Source of the DNA: Thiotrichales bacterium
Lineage (GTDB): Bacteria; Pseudomonadota; Gammaproteobacteria; J044
Assembly (NCBI GenBank): GCA_024762895.1
Contig: JANTGN010000154.1
Span: 1 to 6,309, forward strand
Reading direction: 5' to 3'
Length of the DNA stretch: 6,309 bases
Position 1 is the first letter of the stretch. Every line of letters begins with the position of its first letter. The notes beneath the pieces were generated by a model, which was not told the origin of the DNA, made no database searches, and saw only the letters and a list, made by a program, of their open reading frames with translations. Both the position numbers and the translations under genes were made by a program. Of this stretch, positions 1 to 6,177 are shown one piece after another.

Positions 1-2
1 GA

Positions 3-125
3 GAGCAATTGCAGAAAAAGGGAAAGCAATCTTTCAAGGGTAAGCCGGGTAGACCGAAAAAAGAAGCGCAGAGCGAACTAACCACGCTACGCCAGGAAAA
101 CGAACGGCTGAGGGAGGAGCTGTGA
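3..125 (+). pseudogene. C-terminal remnant of an IS3-family OrfA-like transposase protein (5' end outside window)
   Basis: An open frame enters from the left edge and gives 40 residues before a TGA. It has a lysine-rich segment (KKGKQSFKGKPGRPKKE) followed by a leucine-zipper-like heptad stretch (LTTLRQENERLREEL). This matches the layout of the C-terminal half of IS3/IS911-type OrfA proteins, where a basic GKGRP-like linker leads into the zipper used for transposase multimerisation. Family members normally continue past this point with an ILKKA-like segment. Here a stop comes first, and the CAGAGT repeats begin immediately after it, so the gene looks truncated. No OrfB (DDE integrase) follows. 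The assignment is by recalled pattern only; another zipper-containing DNA-binding protein is possible. Confidence 0.5.
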
Positions 126-206
126 AATAATTGGGGTCAGAGTAAAATTAAACCTGTTACACTCTGATCATTAAAACCAAGAGTAATAATTGGGAACAGA
201 GTGAAC
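126..206. repeat. CAGAGT repeat cluster (two direct copies and one inverted copy), REP/RAYT-associated type
   Basis: An 18-base unit at 126-143 (AATAATTGGGGTCAGAGT) recurs at 185-202 (AATAATTGGGAACAGAGT) with 16 of 18 bases identical and a 59-base period. A third, inverted copy of the core lies at 161-169, so GGTCAGAGT (135-143) can pair with ACTCTGATC (161-169) as a 9-bp stem containing one G.U pair, with a 17-base loop. From memory, the TTGGGGTCAGAGTAAAATTA-like motif occurs around REP-associated tyrosine transposase (Y1_Tnp) genes in many gammaproteobacteria. No such transposase lies in the window, so this would be a solo element or decayed end. The repeat structure is directly visible; the family link is inference. 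Confidence 0.55.
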
Positions 207-243
207 CTCATACTGCCCCCTTTTAATTGCATTCCAAACCAAT

Positions 244-276
244 AAAAAGAGCCCGTTCTTGGAACGGGCTGTTTTA
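244..276 (-). terminator. Rho-independent terminator of the garA-garB unit
   Basis: A perfect 9-bp stem, AGCCCGTTC (250-258) with GAACGGGCT (262-270), closes a 3-base loop. Read on the minus strand it lies 8 bases beyond the garB stop codon and is followed by CTTTTTATT, a good U-tract. The stem is also flanked by TTTTATT on the plus side, so it could act in both directions and insulate the unit from read-through out of the mobile-element debris on the left. Confidence 0.88.
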
Positions 277-278
277 TT

Positions 279-1703
279 CTAACTGGCATGCTTCCATTCA
301 TTGCCGGCATCGATGTCATGGCTTTCTTCATCCGGTATCACCTCATGCACGGGCACTTTCATGGTCACCAGCTCCTCGGCGCTGGAAGGATGAATCGCGA
401 TGGTACGATCAAAATCTGCCTTGCGTGCGCCCATCTTCAGGGCCACGGCAAACCCCTGTAGCATTTCATCCGCACCATCACCGATGACATGGATCCCGAC
501 GACCTGTTCATCACTGCCTGCGCAGATTAGCTTCATGGCCGTGGTAGAACCCTGTTCGGCCAGTGCGTGTCGCATGGGTGTGAAGTCACTCATGTAGACG
601 GTCACATCGTCACCATACCGGTCGCGCGCCTCGGCCTCGGTCATGCCGACGGTGCCGATCGGCGGATGTGAGAACACCACGGTCGGAATATTTTCATAAT
701 CCACCTTGCTGTCCTGTTGTCCATTGAAGAGGCGCTCGGCCAGTCGTCGGCCAGCAGCTATCGCAACCGGCGTCAGGGCGGCCTTGCCCGTGATATCCCC
801 GATGGCATACACGCCAGATACATTGGTGTTCTCGTACTCATCAACGGGGACGATGCCATTCGGCAGTACCTTCACACCAGCCGCTTCAAGATTCAGCTTG
901 CGGGTATTGGCCCGACGTCCCACGGCCCAGATCACGGTGTCGTAACCTTTCAGGGTCGATCCATCCTTTGCATGTACACTGATGCCAGAACCAGTTTCTG
1001 AGAGTGCGCAAACCTCGAACCCGGTACGAAGTTCAATCCCATCACGCTGCATCTCATACTCCAGCACATCGCTGATCATGGGATCAAAGCGTTCCATGAT
1101 GCGATCTTCCAGGGCCACAATCGTCACTTCCGAGCCCAGGGCGCTTAGTACTCCACTGAGTTCCACACCGATATAACCACCACCGATCACGGCGACCTTG
1201 CGCGGCTGTTCATCCAGTTGGAAAAAGCCATCCGAGGTAATGCCCAAATCCGCGCCGGGTACGGGTGGGACGATCGGTTGACCTCCGGTGGCGATGACGA
1301 TGTGGTCTGCCGAGTAGCGTTCGCCTTCAACCTCAACGGTATGAGCATCTACAAAATGGGCGCAGCCCTGGATGCGGGTAATACCGCTTTCATCGACATA
1401 GCCATTCCAGTATTGATTGATATTACTGATGTACTGCTCGCGCGCCTCAACCAGGCGTGCCCATTCGGTTTTTCCACGTGTGGCAGGAATACCGAAGGCA
1501 GGGGCATCGTCGACGGCATGGGCCAGGTTGGCGGCATACCACATGACCTTCTTGGGTACGCAGCCATTGTTCACGCAGGTGCCGCCCATGCGGTACACCT
1601 CAATGACGGCCACCTTCTTGCCAAACAGGGCAGCTTTCTCGGCGACGGCCAGGCCGCCACTGCCCCCTCCGATTGCAATAAGGTCATAATGCTGCTTGTT
1701 CAT
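279..1703 (-). CDS. garB: Glutathione amide reductase-like FAD disulfide oxidoreductase (glutathione reductase family), probably NADH-dependent
   Basis: This 474-residue cytoplasmic flavoenzyme recycles an oxidised glutathione-type disulfide to thiol. Visible motifs are the FAD dinucleotide site GGGSGG (12-17), the redox disulfide C43/C48 in GTCVNNGCVPKK, the pyridine-nucleotide site GGGYIG (174-179), the second FAD motif VYAIGD (298-303), and the dimer-interface catalytic segment with AIHPSSAEE (436-444, catalytic His438-Glu443). The NADPH 2'-phosphate-binding arginines of GorA are absent: the segment at 195-206 reads IVALEDRIMERF, with Leu198, Glu199 and Glu204 at those places. Glu22 replaces the arginine that contacts the glycine carboxylate of glutathione in human glutathione reductase. 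As I recall, Leu/Glu here and Glu at this site are the signature reported for Chromatium gracile glutathione amide reductase. A tail of about 25 mostly acidic residues follows the usual ELVTMK end. The ATG at 1703 is chosen over an upstream TTG (1721) because AAGGA sits 6 bases before it. Enzyme class is certain; amide and NADH specificity are inferred. Confidence 0.93.
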   Translation of the reverse strand: MNKQHYDLIAIGGGSGGLAVAEKAALFGKKVAVIEVYRMGGTCVNNGCVPKKVMWYAANLAHAVDDAPAFGIPATRGKTEWARLVEAREQYISNINQYWNGYVDESGITRIQGCAHFVDAHTVEVEGERYSADHIVIATGGQPIVPPVPGADLGITSDGFFQLDEQPRKVAVIGGGYIGVELSGVLSALGSEVTIVALEDRIMERFDPMISDVLEYEMQRDGIELRTGFEVCALSETGSGISVHAKDGSTLKGYDTVIWAVGRRANTRKLNLEAAGVKVLPNGIVPVDEYENTNVSGVYAIGDITGKAALTPVAIAAGRRLAERLFNGQQDSKVDYENIPTVVFSHPPIGTVGMTEAEARDRYGDDVTVYMSDFTPMRHALAEQGSTTAMKLICAGSDEQVVGIHVIGDGADEMLQGFAVALKMGARKADFDRTIAIHPSSAEELVTMKVPVHEVIPDEESHDIDAGNEWKHAS

Positions 1704-1719
1704 TTCGATTCCTTTTTTC

Positions 1720-1745
1720 AAAAGGCGGGCCCGGCAAGGGCCCGC
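1720..1745 (-). terminator. GC-rich hairpin between garA and garB (partial terminator or mRNA-processing stem)
   Basis: On the minus strand GCGGGCCC and GGGCCCGC (1738-1745 and 1725-1732) form a perfect 8-bp, all-GC stem with a 5-base loop. It is followed by CTTTTG, then the garB ribosome binding site. The U-run has only four bases, so termination is probably incomplete. This would give an abundant garA message and less garB message from one promoter. It could equally protect the 3' end of a garA transcript. Confidence 0.6.
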
Positions 1746-1769
1746 AGATCACAGGCTTTTAACTCACGA

Positions 1770-2519
1770 TCAGGCTGCGTTCTGGGTCATCTCTTCGAGA
1801 TATTTCTCGAGTGAGTCAGAACCGCCGACCAGATCACCGTTAATGAAGACCTGGGGTACCGATGAGGTGGCCGAGACTGCGCGCAGGGTGGCCTCGCTGT
1901 AGTCACGGTTCAGTACCAGTTCTTCGAAGTCGATACCGGCATCGTGCAGCATGCCCTTGGCGCGGACGCAGTAGGGGCAGCCCTCACGGGTGAACACGGT
2001 GACGTCCATGGGTGCCGAGGCATTGGGGGCCACATGGGCCAGCATGGTATCGGCATCCGAGACCTCAAAGGGGTCGCCTTCAACCTCGGGTTCAATGAAC
2101 ATCTTTTCAACGATGCCATCCTTAACCAGCATGGAGTAGCGCCATGAACGATCACCAAAACCCAGATCATTCTTGGGCACCAGCATGCCCATGCCGCGGC
2201 TGAAGTCACCGTTGCCATCAGGCAGGAAGGTGATGTTGTGCGCCTTTTGCTCTTCCTTCCACTCGTTCATGACAAAGGCATCGTTAACCGATACACAGAC
2301 GATTTCATCAACACCGTTCTGTTTCAGAACAGGGGCCAGCTGGTTGTAGCGAGGTACATGGGTAGAAGAGCAGGTCGGGGTGAACGCACCGGGCAGTGCG
2401 AAAACCACTACGGTCTTGCCCTTGAAGATCTCATCGGTGCTCACATCGACCCACTCATGATCACGGCGGGTATGGAACACTACCTGGGGTACATTCTGTC
2501 CTTCTCGATTTTCAAACAT
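1770..2519 (-). CDS. garA: Hybrid peroxiredoxin-glutaredoxin (Prx5-Grx fusion), glutathione(amide)-dependent peroxidase
   Basis: This 249-residue cytoplasmic enzyme reduces hydrogen peroxide and small organic peroxides, using its own glutaredoxin domain to pass electrons from a glutathione-type thiol. Residues 1 to about 165 are a Prx5-type peroxiredoxin with peroxidatic Cys50 in PGAFTPTCSSTH and the conserved active-site Arg127 (SWRYSM). Residues from about 170 are a glutaredoxin with CPYC (181-184), the SVP cis-proline loop (220-222) and GGSD (232-235). Length and order match the Haemophilus influenzae hybrid Prx5 (about 241 residues) and the C. gracile protein encoded directly upstream of glutathione amide reductase. 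An extra Cys75 is present. Three ATG codons in a row (2525, 2522, 2519) follow a GGAG. The third is chosen because it gives a 7-base spacing, while the first is only one base away. The frame stays open to 2645, but that stretch contains the OxyR site and promoter and is not protein-like. The garB gene starts 66 bases downstream on the same strand. Confidence 0.95.
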   Translation of the reverse strand: MFENREGQNVPQVVFHTRRDHEWVDVSTDEIFKGKTVVVFALPGAFTPTCSSTHVPRYNQLAPVLKQNGVDEIVCVSVNDAFVMNEWKEEQKAHNITFLPDGNGDFSRGMGMLVPKNDLGFGDRSWRYSMLVKDGIVEKMFIEPEVEGDPFEVSDADTMLAHVAPNASAPMDVTVFTREGCPYCVRAKGMLHDAGIDFEELVLNRDYSEATLRAVSATSSVPQVFINGDLVGGSDSLEKYLEEMTQNAA

Positions 2520-2576
2520 CATCATTCTCCGGTTCATTGGTGGGCGTTTGCCCGATAAATCCTGAATACGGAGGAG

Positions 2577-2605
2577 ATTATGAAGACTGAGGGGTGATAA
2601 ATAAA
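2577..2605 (-). promoter_or_regulatory. Candidate sigma-70 promoter of garA
   Basis: The minus strand carries CATAAT at 2582-2577 (5 of 6 to TATAAT). A poor -35, TTTATT, lies 17 bases upstream at 2605-2600, adjacent to the OxyR site. A weak -35 beside an activator site is what an OxyR-dependent promoter should show. Transcription would begin near 2570 and give a leader of about 50 bases, including a small GGGC-AAAC-GCCC hairpin. It is supported only by eye. Confidence 0.4.
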
Positions 2606-2642
2606 ATCGTTTATTCTTATCCATGTGATAGTAAATTACTAT
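2606..2642 (-). promoter_or_regulatory. OxyR binding site upstream of garA
   Basis: Read on the minus strand the site is ATAG-N7-CTAT-N7-ATAA-N7-CGAT. It has all four OxyR elements at exact 7-base spacing and 14 of 16 core bases match. The first two elements are embedded in a perfect 19-base palindrome (2626-2644, TGATAGTAAATTACTATCA). The site ends about 24 bases before a CATAAT -10 candidate (2582-2577), so it would cover roughly -36 to -72. That is the position from which OxyR contacts RNA polymerase. The motif is seen directly; activation by peroxide is inferred from the known E. coli OxyR consensus and from the function of the downstream gene. Confidence 0.78.
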
Positions 2643-2775
2643 CATGGTGTTAATCCTGACTATCTAGCCTGGATAGCCCCAGCAGTAAACCCTGATGATG
2701 AGAGTAATAATGGTGTTGCTTAAATAAGCTGAATTTTGAATCGTGTTGCGGCTGCCCGGATATTTGATCGGTTGG

Positions 2776-2800
2776 CCCGTTTCGGGTAACGAGTCGTTAC
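2776..2800 (-). other. Tandem small hairpins overlapping the DUF389 stop codon
   Basis: On the minus strand GTAACG-ACT-CGTTAC (2800-2786) is a perfect 6-bp stem that includes the TAA stop codon. It is followed directly by CCCG-AAA-CGGG (2786-2776). No U-tract follows, so this is not a standard terminator. It may slow 3' exonucleases or mark a Rho-dependent end. No better terminator was found between this gene and the OxyR site, so read-through into garA is possible. Confidence 0.35.
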
Positions 2801-3771
2801 AGGGTCGTACGGGTATAAATAAAAATAACCAGGATCACCAGGCTTACAAACCAGACCAGGAGATAGATGCGCATGGCCTTTCTGGCCTTTTCCTTCTCAA
2901 ACCAGGTCCGTGGACTGATTCCCTTGATATAAAAGACGATCTTGCTGGCCAGGTTTACCGATACTATGTTGACTGCCAGAAGCAGTCCCGCATCCAGCGC
3001 AAAGTCCCAGTTTCCCTTGCCCAGCATAATGCCCAGCGTGGTCGCGGGTGGGAGCAGGGCAACGGCGACCATCACGCCGACCAGCACGCTGGAAAGCCTG
3101 GTGGTCAGGGATAGAGCAGCGGCAGCCCCTGATGCCAGGGCGAGTACAACGGAATCTATGCCCACAATTGTTCGTGACATGAGCTCATTACTCATTTCAC
3201 CAAACTGCCAGAAATAACCGATCAGGGCAGATAAAATGATTGCCAGAAAAATACCGACCAGGAGTGTTCGGGCAGATTTCAGCATCAGGTCGGTGTCGCC
3301 CAGGGCCGTGCCAACACTCAGTGCCAGGTTTGGGCCAAGCAGGGGGGCAATCACCATGGCGCCAATTACCACAGCTACGTTGTTTTCTATGAGCGCGATG
3401 GCAGCGACCAGCGTGGATAGAATAACCAGTACCAGGTAGTTGGTGTCAAGGTGGGCGCTTTTCTCCACCTCGTCATAGAGTGATTCGCGCGCCGCAGTCG
3501 CTGATGATTTTTTTTGTTTATCCTGTTCAGATTTGGGCAGGGCTGTTTCAACCGGGAGTACAACAATCTGAGCAGTAGGCTGAGCACCCAGGATGTGCTG
3601 TAGCATATCAAGCGCCGTCTGTAACTGATCATCGGAGACAAGTAATCGTATTTGCCGCATACTATCTTCACCGACGATACCTAGGCGTATGTCTCTGGCT
3701 TTGACCTTATCTGCAATAGCGAGGATAGTGTCGGAGCTTCCTCCCTCGACAACGACTTCTACATACTTCAT
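2797..3771 (-). CDS. DUF389 family integral membrane protein (TIGR00341-type)
   Basis: The 324-residue protein has a soluble N-terminal domain (about 1-75, alternating strands and helices) and a charged Gln/Lys-rich linker (76-108). A hydrophobic domain follows with about seven membrane segments, at approximately 111-129, 132-154, 168-189, 205-222, 227-249, 258-282 and 302-320. Characteristic DUF389 motifs are IENNVAVVIGAMVIAPLLGP (128-147), a second conserved segment VGVMVAVALLPP (231-242), and AVNIVSVNLAS (266-276) in the next helix. Length matches the common bacterial form. No reaction or transported substrate is established for the family, and the sequence shows no known catalytic motif, so none is assigned. 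The ATG at 3771 has AGGGG upstream at 6-base spacing. The gene starts 36 bases after the cytochrome gene on the same strand, with no terminator between them, suggesting co-transcription. Family assignment is firm; function is unknown. Confidence 0.92.
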   Translation of the reverse strand: MKYVEVVVEGGSSDTILAIADKVKARDIRLGIVGEDSMRQIRLLVSDDQLQTALDMLQHILGAQPTAQIVVLPVETALPKSEQDKQKKSSATAARESLYDEVEKSAHLDTNYLVLVILSTLVAAIALIENNVAVVIGAMVIAPLLGPNLALSVGTALGDTDLMLKSARTLLVGIFLAIILSALIGYFWQFGEMSNELMSRTIVGIDSVVLALASGAAAALSLTTRLSSVLVGVMVAVALLPPATTLGIMLGKGNWDFALDAGLLLAVNIVSVNLASKIVFYIKGISPRTWFEKEKARKAMRIYLLVWFVSLVILVIFIYTRTTL

Positions 3772-3807
3772 GGGCGCCCCTGAGCGTCAAATAATTTTTT
3801 CGTTCGT

Positions 3808-6081
3808 TTAATTCTTTCGTGGAATGCCTTGCAGGGCCTCATAGGTTTCGGCTGCTTTACCCGGGTTACCTGCCTCCTTGTAATAGCTGACCAGTGCAGA
3901 CAGGACTTCTCTATTGTAGGGGTGTTTTGCACGCGTTGTCTCCAGTACGGAAATAGCCTCTGACAGTTTTCCTGTTGACTGAAGGCCAATTGCATAGACA
4001 TAGCTATAGCGCGCATTGTCTGGAGCATTTACTGTAGCCACCCTGAGCGCAGCCAAAGCCTCTTCGTAATGCTTTTGACGTATCAGGGAGAGCCCCAGTG
4101 CATGGGACAAGTCTGCATTCCCAGGTGTTGCCTGTAGCCCTTTCTGAAGAATAGCCATCCCACGGTGCTCATTACCCTGGCGGTACTGCAGATCTGCCCA
4201 GTTCACATAGGCAGGGGCGAATGTTGGGTCAAGCATTATAGCTTCACGATAATGAGCCTCTGCCTCATCGAGATGACCCTGTGCAACACTGAGATTGGCC
4301 ATCTCTACCTGCGCCTCTGGCCTGTCCGCATTGATCTGCAAGGATACCTGATAGTCTTTCAGGGCTGTTGCCAGGGCCTGCCGCTGTTTAGAAGTGAGCA
4401 GGTCGGAAGGCAAATCGAGAACGCCCCTGACGACCTCGATGCGCACCCCACGAACGGGGTCATCCAGCATGGGTAGCAGATATCGAAAGCGCATATTATC
4501 ATCTGCACCTGCCAGCGCCTGTGCAGCTGCCTGCCGCACCATGGGGCTTTCATCATTCAATGCCGTCACGATTACAGCTGATGAGGAAGGACTACCCAGT
4601 GTGGCCAGTTCATCAATCAGGGTGGCGCGGATAATGGCAGGTATACTGTCATCCTGAATTAATCGTTCAAGATCAGGGATGACGTTAAGATTCCCTTTTC
4701 GCGCCTCGGTAAATACCTCTGCATGTACCTGGTTATTTTCAGGTGCTCCTCCATACCATTTCGCCACCTTATCTGCAGCCCACGGTGCATCCTGATCGCC
4801 ATGGCAGCGATTGCAGGCATTGGGCACACCTAATCTGACAGATAGATCAGGGCGGGGGATACGTATACCATGATCCCGGCGTGGATCAACCACCATGTAG
4901 TACGTTTCAGGCATATGACAGGCAACACAGCTACTGCCTTCAGAGCCTGGCTGGTGGAAGTGATGCTCTTCAGAGGCAAAATGCTCAGCCTTGTGACACT
5001 GATAACACACGCCATCACCGTCAGCGCGTAGCTTCAGGCTATGCGGTTCATGACAGTCGCTACAGGTAACACCCTCGTGATACATCTTGCTTTGCAGGAA
5101 GGAGCCATAGACATATACCTCATCCCGAATCTGGCCATCGGGATAATAAAGACCATCAGAAAGCCGAGAGACACGGTGGGTATCCAGAATAGATTTACCA
5201 TGGATATAGTCTTCGCTTTGAATGCCGCGACGGGAATGGCAACGGGCACAGGTCTCGATCTCATTCTGGTGTGCCACAGGCTGACTTCGACTAGCGGTAT
5301 GTGCTTCACCAGCAAACTGCCAGGATATGCCATGCCGGGCATCCAGTGCGCTATCAAGGCCCAGGTCTGACAGTTGTTCCCATCCCTCAGTCTTATTTGC
5401 CCAGTCCACGTGGTTCGAACCAGGGCCATGGCAGGCCTCGCAGGAGACATTAATCTCAGACCATTGGGTGTTGAAGCTATGGGTTTTCGAGTCGTACTGC
5501 TTTTTCAGGTTAGTCGAGTGACATTCTGCGCACTGGTAGTTCCAGTTCTGGTCGATGCCAGTCCAGTGCAGGGGGCTGCCGGGCAGGGGAGGATTGTTCG
5601 GGTAGAGGTGAAACCAGCGTTGTCCACCTGCATCTGAAGGCCTTGAGTCCCAGGCTACGCCCAGAGCCTGCAAGCGCCCATCACCATAATCGACCAGGTA
5701 TTGCTGTAACGGTGTGACACCGAAGGTATATTTGATCTCGAAGATGCCAGTGGTGCCATCCGCATCAGACGTTTCGACTAGAAAACGATCGCCATCTGTG
5801 AAAAATCGCGAATTCTGCCCCTCGGTGCTATAGGTGACGTCATTAAAGTCACCCAGTACGGTTTCGGCGGTAGCCTCCTGCATGGCCAGTTCATGGTGTG
5901 AGCCTGACCAGAGCTGTGCCTGTTCTTTATGACACTGAAGGCATGGGATGCTGCCAGTATATGTAGAAGGAGCACGAGAAGAATTCTGCGTGTTGTCAGG
6001 TGCTGGAGTGTTGCCTTCCATGTCACACGCGGCTATTAGCATCAGGCCCAGGCTAATAAGTAGCAAATTTATATACGGCAT
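3808..6081 (-). CDS. Octaheme c-type cytochrome lipoprotein with HEAT-like and TPR repeats
   Basis: This 757-residue protein opens with a lipoprotein signal peptide (MPYINLLLISLGLMLIAAC), with lipidated Cys19. Asp20 follows; in E. coli a +2 Asp keeps lipoproteins in the inner membrane, so the protein probably faces the periplasm. Eight CxxCH haem c sites start at residues 47, 184, 214, 278, 340, 359, 385 and 423. The gap between the first and second holds a beta-rich segment. The layout resembles the cytochrome c554/doubled-CxxCH families. Residues about 465-575 look like HEAT repeats (for example NDESPMVRQAAAQALAG) and about 588-755 like four to five TPR units (for example GHLDEAEAHYREAIMLDP). 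This suggests an electron-transfer head joined to a protein-binding tail. No CxxCK or other marker of a specific nitrite or hydroxylamine enzyme is seen, so no substrate is assigned. Start: the ATG at 6081 is preferred over an in-frame TTG at 6096, because it begins the signal peptide cleanly, though neither has a strong ribosome binding site. Confidence 0.92.
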   Translation of the reverse strand: MPYINLLLISLGLMLIAACDMEGNTPAPDNTQNSSRAPSTYTGSIPCLQCHKEQAQLWSGSHHELAMQEATAETVLGDFNDVTYSTEGQNSRFFTDGDRFLVETSDADGTTGIFEIKYTFGVTPLQQYLVDYGDGRLQALGVAWDSRPSDAGGQRWFHLYPNNPPLPGSPLHWTGIDQNWNYQCAECHSTNLKKQYDSKTHSFNTQWSEINVSCEACHGPGSNHVDWANKTEGWEQLSDLGLDSALDARHGISWQFAGEAHTASRSQPVAHQNEIETCARCHSRRGIQSEDYIHGKSILDTHRVSRLSDGLYYPDGQIRDEVYVYGSFLQSKMYHEGVTCSDCHEPHSLKLRADGDGVCYQCHKAEHFASEEHHFHQPGSEGSSCVACHMPETYYMVVDPRRDHGIRIPRPDLSVRLGVPNACNRCHGDQDAPWAADKVAKWYGGAPENNQVHAEVFTEARKGNLNVIPDLERLIQDDSIPAIIRATLIDELATLGSPSSSAVIVTALNDESPMVRQAAAQALAGADDNMRFRYLLPMLDDPVRGVRIEVVRGVLDLPSDLLTSKQRQALATALKDYQVSLQINADRPEAQVEMANLSVAQGHLDEAEAHYREAIMLDPTFAPAYVNWADLQYRQGNEHRGMAILQKGLQATPGNADLSHALGLSLIRQKHYEEALAALRVATVNAPDNARYSYVYAIGLQSTGKLSEAISVLETTRAKHPYNREVLSALVSYYKEAGNPGKAAETYEALQGIPRKN

Positions 6082-6177
6082 ATAATATTCTAACAATTAG
6101 TCATAGCAATTTCTGCCCAGGCATCTTGTCTCCGCCATTATGGCTGATAATGTAACCAGGAAAACTCTCCAATCTGA

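Noticed and set aside
1704..1721. Upstream TTG start for the reductase (six more residues)
   Set aside because: It would begin beside the hairpin without a ribosome binding site, and its GGA codon is the Shine-Dalgarno of the ATG at 1703.
1218..1814. Long plus-strand open frame of 198 codons
   Set aside because: It lies antisense to the reductase and to the glutaredoxin end of garA, whose motifs are unmistakable. It has no family resemblance and is an antisense shadow. The same holds for the other plus-strand frames inside the four genes.
2520..2645. Possible 42-residue N-terminal extension of the peroxiredoxin-glutaredoxin protein
   Set aside because: The open frame runs to 2645, but the extension overlaps the OxyR site and promoter, family members start near MFENREG, and a GGAG lies just before the ATG triplet at 2519-2525.
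3808..6081. Assignment of the octaheme protein as hydroxylamine oxidoreductase, nitrite reductase or tetrathionate reductase
   Set aside because: Haem number alone suggests these, but there is no CxxCK site, the haem spacing is different as far as can be judged by eye, and the HEAT-TPR tail is foreign to those enzymes.
6082..6109. TTGCTA and TATTAT, 16 bases apart on the minus strand, as a promoter for the cytochrome gene
   Set aside because: TATTAT touches the ATG at 6081, so transcription would start inside the signal peptide codons. A CATAAT at 6142-6137 is better placed but lacks a convincing -35, so no promoter is annotated.
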